A stretch of DNA of 64,000 bases, taken from NCBI GenBank assembly GCA_026119855.1, contig JAOWBW010000443.1:372001-436000 (forward strand), given 5' to 3'. The translations under genes and the position numbers were made by a program. The notes below the pieces were generated by a model. The model had not been told where the DNA came from. It did no database searches and saw only the letters and a program-made list of their open reading frames with translations. The stretch comes from Campanula takesimana (lineage: Eukaryota > Streptophyta > Magnoliopsida > Asterales > Campanulaceae). Of the stretch, positions 32,779-44,000 are shown in pieces (position 1 is the first letter of the stretch; each line of letters begins with the position of its first letter).

Positions 32779-33007
32779 TTCCCTCCGTTTCACGTTACTT
32801 GAGACTTTTGGTCAACTTAATATCGTTTTGACGAAGACTTTATAGAAAATTTAATGATCTTAATAAAAAATAAAAAAATGTGATTGAGAGTGTTTTTATG
32901 GTGAATTATTTTATAATTTTTATTTGGATCATAAATTTTTTTATAAAGTTTTCGTCAAAACGATATTAAGTTGACCAAAAGTCTCAAGTGACGTGAAACG
33001 GAGGGAG
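32779..33007. mobile_element. Stowaway-like MITE, long near-perfect inverted repeat (229 bp)
   Basis: Arms of about 60-70 bp: TTCCCTCCGTTTCACGTTAC then TTGAGACTTTTGGTCAACTT, mirrored at the right end, followed by TAATATCGTTTTGACGAA in both arms. TA-flanked. It would fold into a strong hairpin if transcribed. Confidence 0.85.
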
Positions 33008-33175
33008 TAGTTAACTATAATAGTTAACTACTGTAGTTAACTATATAATAGTAATAATTAATTATAGTAGTAAAGTACTATAGCTAAGTATTACTATTAT
33101 TAGTAATAGTTACTATTATAGTTAACTATAATAGTTATCCTATATAGTAACTAATATTATTAGCTAATACTATTA

Positions 33176-33598
33176 TGGTCCAAAATAACTGTTTCTTTTG
33201 GCATTTGCACAATTCTTAAGAAATGCAATTATTATCATGACTTAATAACAAATGTTCCAACTTTACCCCTATTAAGTGTGTAACTTTCTTACATTAATGT
33301 CTCACACACTAAGACAATTAATAAAAGAGAACAAGTTTCAATGCAAGGGTAAAAGGGACATTTAGCTCAAAAGTGACAATTATTTTAGACCAAAATTTTG
33401 CAATTATTATCATGACTTAATAACAAATGTTCCAACTTTACCCCTATTAAGTGTGTAACTTTCTTACATTAATGTCTCACACACTAAGACAATTAATAAA
33501 AGAGAACAAGTTTCAATGCAAGGGTAAAAGGGACATTTAGCTCAAAAGTGACAATTATTTTAGACCAAAAGTGACAGTTATTTTGGACCGGAGGGAGT
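33176..33598. mobile_element. MITE with internal 175-bp tandem duplication
   Basis: Left GGTCCAAAATAACTG, right CAGTTATTTTGGACCGGAG then GGAG. The segment beginning CAATTATTATCATGACTT is present at 33226 and again at 33401, nearly identical. Confidence 0.7.
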
Positions 33599-33719
33599 AG
33601 CTAATAGGAAAAAAATGAAAAGTCACTTATTTAGGAAGGTAGTGTTGATGTGGCATCACCAAATTCAAGCTTCTTCCATGACTTGTCCACATGACAACAC
33701 CTTAGCTCTCCTCACCAAC

Positions 33720-33721
<2 letters not shown>

Positions 33722-33782
<61 letters not shown>
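33722..33782. repeat. (TA)n microsatellite, about 30 units
   Basis: An uninterrupted AT run directly before the next fold-back element. Confidence 0.95.
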
Positions 33783-33786
<4 letters not shown>

Positions 33787-34203
33787 CGTGCTCATGTGAG
33801 AACCTAAATATCGTGAGAACCGTGAGAACTTGGATACATTAGGCCTAATGTATCCAATGGTTCACTTGGATACATTGGATACATTACTTGGATACATTAG
33901 ATAAAAACTAATGTATCCAATGGTTCACTTGGATCCATTGGATACATTACTTGGATACATTAGGTTCTTACCTAATGTATCAAAGTTCTCACGGTTCTCA
34001 CGATATTTAGGTTCTCATTTGAACACCTACCTATATATATATATAGGGTCCTTCTCGTGTGAGAACCGTGAGAACATGGATACATTAGGTAAAAACTAAT
34101 GTATCCAATTGTTCACTTGGATACATTGGATACATTACTTGGATACATTAGGTTATCCAAGTTCTCACGGTTCTCACGATATTTAAGTTCTCATTTGAGC
34201 ACC

Positions 34204-34204
<1 letters not shown>
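33783..34204. mobile_element. Two adjacent fold-back MITEs of one family
   Basis: Copy 1 (33783-34028) and copy 2 (34045-34204) each begin with GGTC(G/C)T..CTC.TGTGAGAACC and end with GAGAACTT/GTTCTCACGG...TTTGA(A/G)CACCT. Inside are repeats of TTGGATACATT and CTAATGTATCC. Both sit in TATATA runs, a probable target preference. Confidence 0.65.
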
Positions 34205-34247
<43 letters not shown>

Positions 34248-34248
34248 T
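34205..34248. repeat. (TA)n(GA)n compound microsatellite
   Basis: TATATATATA followed by GAGAGAGAGAG. Confidence 0.9.
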
Positions 34249-35405
34249 TTAATTCATCTTCTTATGATCCATATTTTCCATAAAAGCTTTCCCTTCTTTG
34301 TTTATACTGTATTGTTGCTTGTTTTTTTTAATGTATTAATTTGAGTAATAAACTAGTAATTTTAGTTTATATAAAATATCCATATAAAATATAACACTTA
34401 TCATTGACACATTATTATATATACTATTAATAATAAATTATTTATTTTCATTAAGATAATTAAATTAAAATAAATTTATCGTTTAAAGTTTTTCATATTA
34501 ACTTAAAAAAAAAAGGAACAATATTTTGGAATTGAGGGAATATTAAGGATAAAATAAAAGGTGAGTGAACTTGTTAATACTCCCTGCGTCTTAAAATTAA
34601 AATGATATTCACATTTACTACGATATGTTCCAATCCGAACCGGTTGAGATAAGCGTGTTCCGCCCAAAATAAAAAAGTTATTTTTTAAAATTTAAACATA
34701 TTTTAAATGAAGAATGTGAATCAAACAAATATAAATTTGATGGCTAAGTAAAGATACAATTTTTTTATTTAAGAAAATCCATTGATTAAACTACACATCA
34801 TCACGATGCGTATTTATAACTATGAAAACGTGATATTTTAACTCATTTTAATGAAACATATTTTTATTTATGTTAATGATTATTTCTTAAAAAACAAATT
34901 TATATCGATATTTGTTAAAAAGATAGCATGTTGTAATAAAATTTAGTTGGTATATTTTTTATATACATTGGAGTATAAAATTTATTGAAAAAGTGCGGAA
35001 ACTTAGAAGGGTCCGGAACCGATACATATGATCGAAACGGTGTTTATAACTATGGGTGCAACAAATATTTATTGTCGGGCACACTTTACACAATACTCCC
35101 TCTGTCCAATCTGGTTTTTAACAAGTGGAACTTATTTTTATTAACCACAATAACAAACTTTTATAATTTTTAGCTCAATAAAACCCATATGATTGAAACG
35201 GTGTTTATAACTATGTGTGCCACTTCATGTACCACTTCTAATCTAACCGTTTACATGTTTGCATAATATTACAATAATATTACTCTTAACAATTGTGAGC
35301 CATTAAATCACTTGTGGGATAGGAAATCCTATGTACCACAATTTGTGTTCCACTTTGGACCACAAGGAATCTAATGATTATAAGTTATTAAGACTTAAAT
35401 GATTA
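34249..35405. other. Intergenic with single-ended MITE remnants
   Basis: CTCCCTGCGTC near 34582 and CTCCCTCTGTCC near 35097 look like left ends without partners. A segment CGAAACGGTGTTTATAACTA is repeated as TGAAACGGTGTTTATAACTA at about 35034 and 35195. GTGTGCCACTTCATGTACCA at about 35215 resembles the Mutator-type MITE ends at 14603. No gene seen. Confidence 0.4.
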
Positions 35406-36055
35406 TGAACGACATAAACCGACCTGGTTAAATGGGACCCATAAACTCTGGGCTCATACACCATAAGGCCCATCCAATAAGGCCCATCTTCTCATATGCC
35501 GACGTCACTTAGGTCAGACAGGCAGACCTTGCCTAGGCCGAGTTCGAGAAGCCCAATCTTTGGTCGATTTCCATGACAGGCCGAGATAGAGGACGGGCCG
35601 ACTTACACCATACGCCTCCCATTATCATCGGGAGTCTGTTCATAAAGTTATACTATAACTCTAAAACTAAGAGTCCTTATCCGAACCAGGATAACTCTCC
35701 TATCAGATAACAGGACTTACTCCATCCTTATCAGGAGTCTATCTCCAAGGAATATGAGTCCTACATCAACGCGGGCATCCTAGCTTCTCTAACAGGCTAG
35801 GACTCATTCACCCACGCCTATATAAACAGGTCCTCACAACAGGAGAAAGGTAATGAACTTTTGGCTCTAATCTGGTCAATTGATTTCTTTTGTTACAAAC
35901 CATATCCTTATTCTTACACCGGAGGGCCTTCGCCGGTGAAGCCCCGGTGTAGTTTACGTTTGTTTCGTGTGTGCAGCTCCGGCCATCAAGAACTGTCGCT
36001 GGGATTATCCGAACCGCTAGATGAAGGCTGATCCAACCAGATTTTGGCGTCATCA
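35406..36055 (+). mobile_element. Solo Tat LTR (650 bp) with perfect TSD GATTA
   Basis: TGAACGACATAAACCGACCT...TTTTGGCGTCATCA, flanked by GATTA at 35401-35405 and 36056-36060. It belongs to the same family as the LTRs at 6341 and 38123 and fixes their ends. TATA box TATATAAAC at 35819-35827. It carries a TTCACCGGCGAAGG-type motif (here CCTTCGCCGGTGAA) shared by all three. Confidence 0.96.
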
Positions 36056-36060
36056 GATTA

Positions 36061-36459
36061 TGATATCGCAAATAAAGCATAGCCGTCAGATCACCTGTGG
36101 TATACAAGTGATACACAATTGTGGTAGAGGAGCTTTCATCTCCACTTGTGGCACACGGCACACAAAGTGGTACATCCTTTTATTATCATACGGTTAGATT
36201 TTTTTATTTTTTATTATTTTTTTTTTCGAGCAAATCATGCTAGATGGTTAGATCCCTATTTTTGGGCCAAGGATTAAACTCGAACTGGATCCGTAGCATT
36301 GGTCCATTGGTCGTATATTTCATTTGGACCGTATTGACTCAAATATAAAGTAAGCCTATTGGGCTACACTAGCTTATGACTTTTATTGACCCATATAATA
36401 TTAGATTGGACCATTCTAAATGAACACCCGATGGAGGATTACTCTTTGTTTTCTCGAAG
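36061..36459. other. Intergenic, MULE-type MITE remnants
   Basis: GGCACACAAAGTGGTACATC near 36158 matches the end of the element at 14603. Otherwise unassigned. Confidence 0.4.
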
Positions 36460-36613
36460 AATAATATTAGGGGCACAAAACCTTGCTCACAAAATCTTAA
36501 TGTCGTGATTTTATTAGTGTTTTTAAGTAGAATGTATTGGGTCCATTATCAATGTAAGCAATAGAATATAGTCACCTCATTTTGTGAGCTTATTTTGTGC
36601 CATTAGCATTGCT
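36460..36613. mobile_element. Small MITE family M, copy 3
   Basis: Left AATATTAGGGGCACAAAA, right TTTTGTGCCATTAGCATTGC; interior diverged but shares TCCATTATCAATG and CTCATTTTGTGAGC. Confidence 0.65.
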
Positions 36614-36735
36614 CTTTTTCGAAAGGATGGACTGCTATCTCATCGGACTTAATTAGTGTCCATCTTAATAGCAAATTACAAAATAAACACTTTTATTATC
36701 ATACACATTATAAATTCATTATGTGTTTTATTCTC

Positions 36736-37087
36736 TAATAAAGTCTGAGGTTCTATCTCAAAATTAATTAGCAATTAGAGGAGTAGCACATGATCTTTAT
36801 ATAGTTAATGCATGGCTTATTAATTCCCGATGTGTGATAATGTCCCTAACACGCCCCCTCACGTGTAGCCGGGTTTTGTTAAGGCTTACAACGTGGACTT
36901 ATCAAGCGGGTGGCACGGAACAACATCGTGGGCCGTTGGACCTGCACATGTAACGGGCCAACTCTGATACCATGATAAAGTCTGAGGTTTCATCCCAAAA
37001 CCAATTGACAATGAAAGGAGTAGCCAGGATCTTTACATAGTCAATGCATGGCTTATTAATTCTTGATGTGAGATAATGTCTCTAACA
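36736..37087 (-). mobile_element. TRIM retrotransposon 2, complete (352 bp)
   Basis: Minus-strand element. LTRs at 36973-37087 (115 bp) and 36736-36851 (116 bp), element orientation TGTTAGAGACATTATC to ACTTTATCA. Its primer site reads TGGTATCAGAGTTGGCC just inside the right LTR, and its polypurine tract CACGTGAGGGGGCG just before the left one. Flanks TTCTC and TTCTA (4 of 5). A different family from TRIM 1 but with the same inner layout. Confidence 0.88.
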
Positions 37088-37439
37088 TTCTATGTTTTAA
37101 AAATCGTTCGATTAGATCGCCTAATCTCCTCTTAGGCGCTAGGTGGTCATGAATGTTGCGCTTAACTTCAGAACCGCCTAGGCTAGATATTAATAAAAAT
37201 TTGCTTTAAATTTCCATTAAAATGCCGCTATTAACTTCAAATATGTCTAGGGCCCACCTACAATTTTTAATATTAATATTTTCAGTTGAAAATTTTATTA
37301 AAAATATTATTATATACATTAAAAATTGCATTAAATTTCCAAGCTGACTACATTTCTATCTACCTTACAAATATTAAAATTACTACACATAGACTTGAAT
37401 AGAATAGAATGTTTTCTAAGGTGATGTCACGTTTTGCTT
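37088..37439. other. Intergenic
   Basis: Contains a GCCTAATCTCCTCTTAGGCG inverted motif near 37110-37130, possibly part of an unrecognised MITE. No gene. Confidence 0.35.
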
Positions 37440-37969
37440 TTGTCTTGATATGGTACAGGCTTGTGAAGAGTTCATCAGAACATTAATGTTTGTGTAGTTT
37501 TGATTTACCGCCAATTCTAGACCTTTGCAGATTGCTAGGCACTCTGTTTGAATACTTGAGGTCGATTTGCATTATGTACTCCCTGAGGCTATGCGGCCTC
37601 TGGTAGGGTCCTATAATTCCTATCACAGATCCGCCCATCTTGTGTTCTTCTTCCATGAGCCATCAGTGATTAGATACTGATAGCTTATCTGTGAGTTGAG
37701 ATATATCTTTTTGTGGTATTCTTCAAGAGCATTTCCATTCATTGAATCAAGACTCAAAGTTGCAACATGGGTGTTGTGCCTGATGTTCTGGGGGTTTGTG
37801 GTAGTCTGACTGTTCGATTTTTCTTGTCTTGTTGAGCTGAGAGTATCTTTTGTTTTTTTTCCCGTTTTGTAGAGCTAGGGCAAGTGTGTTGTCGATGTTT
37901 GGGTATCCTTGGTTGAAAAGAATATCATTCCTATTCTTCTAGATCTCCCAGAAAAGTAACAAAGTGAAA
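37440..37969 (-). pseudogene. L1 LINE, C-terminal (RNase H-like) piece, split from 61989-63190
   Basis: On the minus strand, beginning at 37969, it reads LLLFWEI-stop-KNRNDILFNQGYP, the conserved FWEIWKNRN stretch found after the zinc-binding domain of plant L1 reverse transcriptases. A degenerate RNase H-like region follows. Many stops. The part upstream of it in the LINE is at 61989-63190; the two pieces are in the right order and orientation and are separated by 24 kb of younger insertions flanked by GAAAT. Confidence 0.75.
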
Positions 37970-38122
37970 TTGACGCAGCACGGAAGCGATAGATATTCGT
38001 GATTAGCGCACTAATCATAAGAATTCACAAGCAATGAATCCTCAAACACAATAAACTTGGAATCCACCAAGAAAGAGAGATAAATCTCCAAGAACAAAAG
38101 TTCAATTGATAAAATAAAGTTG
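37970..38122 (-). repeat. G3 3' LTR, interrupted by T2
   Basis: TGACGCAGCACGGAAGCG onwards, nearly identical to 61565-61720. It stops at AAAGTTG, where T2 has inserted; in the intact copy the next bases are TAACCC. Preceded by GAAAT (37965-37969), the target-site duplication of G3. Confidence 0.88.
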
Positions 38123-38792
38123 TGATGCTGCCAAAAACGTGTCGGATCAGCCCTCCGTCTAGCGGTTCGGATAAATCTAGCAATGAGATCTTCCCCGTTC
38201 GGATCTGCGCACAATGAACAAACGTAAACTACGCCGGGTCTTCACCGGCGAAGGCCCTCCGGCGTGAGAGTAAGAATACGGGTGAATGAATAGAGAAATC
38301 AATTGACTAGTTTTGAGCCAAAGAGTTCATTACCCGTTTCCTATGTAGAGGACGTGTTTATATAGGCATGAGTGAATGAGTCCTGACTTGTTAAGTAAGC
38401 CAGGGAGCCCGTATTGCTATGGGACTCGTATTCCTTGGAGATAGACTCCAGATAAGGATGATTGATATCCCAGTTGTCTTGTAGAAAAGATATCCTTGTT
38501 TAGATAAGGATCTCCACTGCTAGAGTTGTAATCAAACTCTGTAAGTGGACTCCATGTGATAATGGGAGGTTTTTTATATAACTCGTCCCGTCATCCAGCT
38601 CGGCTCGTCCTAGAGGCCGGCTAGGGATTGGGCTTCTTGGAACTCGACCTAGGCAAGGTCTGCCTGCTCGGCCTGTACGATGTCGGCCTATAAGCATAGG
38701 CTTCAGATGAATGGGCCTCTCGTATAGGCCTCCTAGGTGTATGGGCCCAGAGCATATGGGTCCCACTTACCCAAGTCGGTTTATGTCGTTCA
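38123..38792 (-). repeat. Tat element T2, 3' LTR (670 bp)
   Basis: Ends match T1 and the solo LTR (plus strand TGATGCTGCC...TCGGTTTATGTCGTTCA). TSD AGTTG is seen on the left only. Contains a TATA-type GTTTATATAGG near 38357 (plus-strand view). It is the 3' LTR, because a polypurine tract borders its inner (right) side. Confidence 0.88.
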
Positions 38793-38815
38793 GTGGCCCC
38801 CGAGTTTCTATCTCG
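38793..38815 (-). other. Polypurine tract of T2
   Basis: On the minus strand AACTCGGGGGCCAC immediately before the 3' LTR. Confidence 0.75.
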
Positions 38816-39036
38816 GCATGCCGAGTAGGAACTGTGCCTCTTGTACTTGCTCTGCCCTTCATTTACTTTGATTTGATAGTTGGCCGCCAAAATCCCTTGA
38901 TGATTGGATTTGCTGATGTCACTATGGATTTAATTCAGGTGGAATCATTACTCTTCTTGGAAAACGAAGGCTCCATTAATTGCACTCCAATTATGAGTAG
39001 CATTGATAAACTCCCCATCCCCTCATATTTTAGGGG

Positions 39037-39045
39037 TATAAATAG
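39037..39045 (+). promoter_or_regulatory. TATA box of the T2 antisense gene
   Basis: TATAAATAG, 94 bp before the ATG at 39131, with a CT-rich leader (CATCTTACTTTCACTTTC) between. It points against the direction of T2 transcription. Confidence 0.6.
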
Positions 39046-39130
39046 ACGATCTGTCTATTGGTTGTCCTCCATCTTACTTTCACTTTCAAGAATTCTTCAA
39101 GAACATTCCAAATTTCACAAAAATTCAAAG

Positions 39131-39502
39131 ATGGCTCCAAAGAGGAAATACGATGATGTTTTTCCAGAAGAAGTGACTTCGGAGTCAGAGAATCCAGCTA
39201 GAAGCCCCAGTTCATCTAGCAGCAGCGATTTCGATTTTCCGTTGAAGAAACGATCGTCTTTTCCGGTGGAGGAGTTGCCGTCTGATAGCAACGATGAATT
39301 TGTGGAGCCAGACCCGGTTGAAGAATTTTATGATGATGACTTTAGTGCAGAAGAGTCAGAGGATGAGGACAAGGATGATGATGAAGATGATGACAGTGAG
39401 GACGATCCTGAACCTATCATTATCGATGAATATGGGTATGATGGAGACGAGGAGTGGGAGGAAGATGATGAAGATCAAGACCAAAATTGTGATCTTTCTT
39501 GA
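39131..39502 (+). CDS. Antisense acidic protein encoded inside Tat element T2 (123 aa)
   Basis: Start chosen at MAPKRKYDDVFPEE because it follows the TATA box and a plausible leader and has AAG-ATGG context; the frame is open further upstream but that part overlaps the LTR. The N-terminus is basic (PKRK, a possible nuclear signal). Then comes a Ser run, LKKRSSF, and a C-terminal half that is mostly Asp and Glu (DEDKDDDEDDDSEDDPE). It has no enzyme motif. It lies between the T2 3' LTR and the rest of the element, on the strand opposite pol. Antisense genes at this position are known from Tat-lineage elements such as Grande; whether this one is homologous needs a search. The acidic tail could contact histones or basic proteins (inference). 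Confidence 0.6.
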   Translation: MAPKRKYDDVFPEEVTSESENPARSPSSSSSSDFDFPLKKRSSFPVEELPSDSNDEFVEPDPVEEFYDDDFSAEESEDEDKDDDEDDDSEDDPEPIIIDEYGYDGDEEWEEDDEDQDQNCDLS

Positions 39503-39639
39503 ATCCTTTAGCTATCATGATCCAGTAGTTTTTTTTTTCTTTTTTGTATAGGTCAGGCCCCCGGCCTTGTTGTGGGGGTACTTTTGATTTGTCTATAATG
39601 CTAATGGAAACCTCTTTTATGCTTTGTCGGCATTGTCTT
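39503..39639 (+). other. 3' part of T2 antisense transcript region up to copia A
   Basis: T-rich stretch and GGCCCCCGGCCTTGTTGTGGGG, with no open frame. T2 resumes at 47980. Confidence 0.4.
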
Positions 39640-41077
39640 TGTTGGGTTTTGAGCAAACATGCACAGCGGAATAAACCCAAAAGCCTAGATCCGATCACGA
39701 TGATTAGATTAATATGGAGATGAATTTAGAACACTAACCGTGACGGAGCTTTAAAATTCTGAGATCTTCAATCTTTGTTCTTCGCGCTTCTTCGAATCAC
39801 GAACGTAGGAACGACCGCAAAACTTGGATCACGAACTTTGAAGGAGTTGATGCCAACGCCCTCTATGTTTATCCACACGCGAACGAATTTCAAGAACGAT
39901 TCTTGAACCGGATTGCTAGACCCAATAGAAACTCTTTCTACTTTGAAGGCTATATGGAAAATCAATGTTCTTGTTCTTGAGGAAGAAGAAGAACTTGTTT
40001 TTCTCTCTCTCGGAGGCTATCTAATTGATATAGAATCAATACATACTGATTAGGTCGTTGTTAGAGGTTTATATACTTATTAGTCCTAAACCATTTAGGA
40101 GAAATAGGTTAAAACCCGTCACAACACGAAATCAGTTTTTGGGCCCGAACAGGGCCTGCTCGGCCGAGTCCTTTAAGGTGCTCGGCCGAGCACCTTTGCT
40201 CCAGAAAATCTGACCTTCTGATTTCCCATGCTCGGCCGAGTCATATGAGGTGCTCGGCCGAGCACCACCAGAATTCCGATTTTAGCCTTTTAAACAATTC
40301 GTCCTTTTGTGTGTGACCCCATAGGATTATATTAAGTTGGCAAATGAGCCCAAACACATTTGTGCTCATAAATCATGAGCGGACTCTAGCAAGCCATCAT
40401 GACTACCCAATTAATATAACTTGTATAAGTTCGTGAATCCTTTATAGAACATATTACAATCTCTTTGTTTCACGATGTCTATTGAACGTAAGCTATGGTC
40501 AATGGTCAACTTACAATGTTCAATGCTTTCTCGATCCAGAATGTATTGATAGTACAAATCTTATTTGAGCACGGCCATGCATTTCATCAACACCATTCTT
40601 CGAGTGGCCAAAGCTTGACATCTCTCTTTTACGAGGAACAAATCCCTTCTTGATTTATTACCTTTCCCTACATGAATCCGATTACGCCAATCACATTCTT
40701 TATAGCTACCCGATTAGGGGTAACGTTTGAATATGTCAAACGTAATGTTCATCGAGTGGAAGACTGTGATAATCTCAGGTCTAAAGATTCCAGTAATATA
40801 ACTATATGAGACTTAATTATGACATTGTGACCATGACATAAATCTCATATGGGTCAGTCCAGTATTTGGTCTCCAACAAATACCCATAAGTTTAATTGTA
40901 TCCCATACACCATAATCATCATATGATTATCCATTAAACTTATACTAACAATTAATCATAATTATCAGGGACGGGGATTATTATAATAAACATGCAAAGG
41001 ATATAATAATCAAACATTCAATATATAAATAACATTAATCGTTTTACAAAACGTGCCTAGAGCATACAACACCAACA
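39640..41077 (-). repeat. Copia A 3' LTR (left)
   Basis: Plus-strand view TGTTGGGTTTTGAGCAAACA...CATACAACACCAACA. TATA-type box near 40068-40075 (TTTATATA on the plus strand). Quartet of CTCGGCCGAG palindromes at 40156-40266. Confidence 0.95.
40156..40266 (-). promoter_or_regulatory. GC-palindrome quartet in copia A LTR
   Basis: Cores CGGCCG at 40161, 40183, 40233, 40255; spacing 22, 50, 22. Arms are TGCT...AGCA or TGCT...AGTC. The quartet lies about 85 bp upstream of the TATA box in element orientation. The same set is at 47059, 47081, 47131, 47153 in the other LTR. Confidence 0.8.
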
Positions 41078-41097
41078 ATCTCCCACTTGCACTAGGC

Positions 41098-44000
41098 CTA
41101 ATTAATGTATCGAATACCTATAGACCTAACATGACCATCATGCTTTGCTTGTGGAAGACCCTTTGTCAATGGGTCGGCAATGTTATCATCAGTCGGTACT
41201 CTGCATATATTCACGTCACCTCTGTTAATGATTTCTCGAATGACATGGTAACGCCTAAGTATGTGTTTGGACTTCTGATGGTTTCTTGGTTCCCTTGCTT
41301 GAGCAATAGCACCATTATTATCACAATAAAGGTCTATTGGATCAGCAATGCTAGGAACTACCTCTAGTTCAGTTATGAACTTCTTGATCCAAACAGCTTC
41401 TTTAGCAGCATCGGATGCAGCAATATACTCAGCTTCCGTTGTAGAATCAGCGACAGTACTTTGCTTAGAACTCTTCCAGCTAACAGCACCTCCATTAAGC
41501 ACAAATACAAATCCAGATTGCGATCTAAAATCATCCTTGTCGGTTTGGAAGCTTGCATCTGTGTAACCACTTACAACAAGATCACCTTCCACACCTCCAT
41601 ATACCAAGAACGAATCTTTAGTCCTTCGCAAGTACTTAAGAATCGTCTTGACTGCAATCCAATGATTTTCACCAGGATTTGATTGGTATCTACTCGTCAT
41701 GCTTAAAGCATACGAGACATCGGGTCTAGTACATATCATGGCATACATGATTGATCCAATTGCGGAAGCATATGGAATCCCAATCATTCTCTTATGCTCA
41801 TCAGTTGTCTTAGGACACTGATTCTTGCTTAGAGTTATGCCATGTCCTACTGGAAAATTTCCTCTCTTAGAGTTTTCCATGCAGAATCTCTTAAGAACTT
41901 TGTCAATATATGTATCTTGACTTAAACCAATCAATTTCTTGGATCTATCACGATAGATCCTAATGCCAAGGATATAAGCGGCTTCTCCCATATCTTTCAT
42001 AGAGAAACACTTTCCTAACCAAGTCTTTACAGACTGTAGTGCAGGAATGTCGTTTCCTATGATCAATATATCATCAACATATAGTACCAGAAATAATACT
42101 ACGCTCCCACTAATCTTCTTGTAAACGCAAGGTTCATCTTCGTTCTTGATGAAGCCAAACTCTTTGACCGATTCATCAAATCGAAGGTTCCAACTCCTAG
42201 AGGCTTGCTTCAATCCATAAATGGATCGTTGCAATTTGCATACTTTGTTAGAATTTTCTGGAATTACAAAACCTTCAGGTTGTGTCATGTAAACATCCTC
42301 AAGTAAGTTCCCGTTAAGGAATGCTGTTTTGACATCCATTTGCCATATCTCATAGTCAAAATATGCGGCTATGGCAAGTAAAATTCTTATAGACTTGATC
42401 ATTGCTACGGCGAAAAGGTTTCATCATAGTCGATTCCATGAATCTGCCTATAGCCTTTCGCTACAAGTCTAGCTTTATAAGTATGCACCTTTCCATCCAT
42501 GTCAGTTTTCTTTTTGAAAACCCATTTGCATCCTATGGTTTTTACACCTTCGGACGCATCAATCAAGTTCCAAACTTGATTATCATACATGGATTTAATT
42601 TCAGATTCAATGGCTCCAAGCCATTTATCTGAATCAGGAGCGGACATCGCTTCTTGGTAGGAAGTAGGTTCGTCATCAACTATGACTTCTACTTCATTGC
42701 TATCCGTCATGAGAAATCCATATCTCTCAGGTTCAGATCGCACCCTACCAGTTCTGCGAGGAACTTGAGTATTCTGAATAGGTTCCACAACTCTTTGTGA
42801 AACTTGTTCAGATCCAACATTTTGTTCCATGTAATTTTCGGGTTCTCGAATTTCTTCGAGATTAATTTTACTCCCACTAATTTCTTTGGAGAGAAACTCT
42901 TTCTCTAGAAAGGTACCATGACGGGCAACAAACACTTTGTTTTCCGCGCGGTTGTAAAAGTAATAACCCTTAGTTTCCTTAGGGTAACCAACGAAAATAC
43001 ATTTATCAGATTTAGGTGTGAGTTTGTCAGATATGAGCTTCTTAACAAATGCTTCACAACCCCAAATCTTCATGAAAGACAAACTAGGTTTTATTCCAGT
43101 CCACATCTCATGTGGAGTCTTTGGAACAGATTTTGTTGGAACATTATTTAGTGTTAGTGCAGCAGTTTCTAGTGCATGTCCCCAAAAGGTTAAAGGAAGA
43201 TCAACTTGACTCATCATGGAGTGGACCATATCCAATAAAGTCTTATTTCTCCGTTCGGACACACCATTCCATTGTGGTATCCCAGGTGGAGTTAATTGTG
43301 AAACAATTCCACAATCTTTCAGATGATTGTCAAATTCTTGGCTTAAATATTCTCCACCACGATCTGATCGAAGTGCTTTAATAGTTTTGCCAAGTTGATT
43401 TTGTACTTCATTTTGAAATATTCTAAATATCTCAAAAGATTCACTTTTATGTTTCATTAAGTAGACATAGCCATATCTACTAAAATCATCAGTAAAAGTT
43501 ATGAAGTATTGATATCCTCCCCTAGCATTGCAACTCATTGGTCCACACACATCAGTATGTATGAGGGCCAATAAGTCATTAGCCCTTTCACTACTCTTAG
43601 TAAAAGGTGCCTTAGTCATCTTTCCAAGTAAACATGACTCACAAGTTTCATATGATTCAAAATCATGTGAATCTAGAAGTCCGTCCCCATGGAGTTTTGA
43701 GATACGCTTCTCATTAATATGACCAAGACGGGAATGCCACAAATAAGTATGATTTACATCATTAGGTTTGGATTTCTTATTTACATTATAAACATTCTCA
43801 TTATTCCCATTTTCAACATCAAGAACATAAAGGCCATTAAATGAACATGCAGTACAATAAAGCATATCATTTAAATAAATAGAAAACTTCTTATTTTCAA
43901 TAAGAAACTTAAAACCTTCATTATCCAAACAAGAAATTGAAATAATATTTCTACTTAAATCCGGAACGTAATAAAAATTGTTCAAAACAAGAATTAATCC

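Noticed and set aside
33722..34248. CRISPR-like or satellite array
   Set aside because: Repeats are microsatellites and fold-back arms with no regular repeat-spacer pattern, and the window is a plant genome.
35808..36161. Minus-strand 117-residue frame across the solo Tat LTR end
   Set aside because: Spans an LTR and its flank; the same string appears in T1 LTR and is not coding.
38711..39130. Upstream extension of the acidic T2 antisense frame
   Set aside because: This part overlaps the LTR, the polypurine tract and the TATA box, so translation from there is unlikely.
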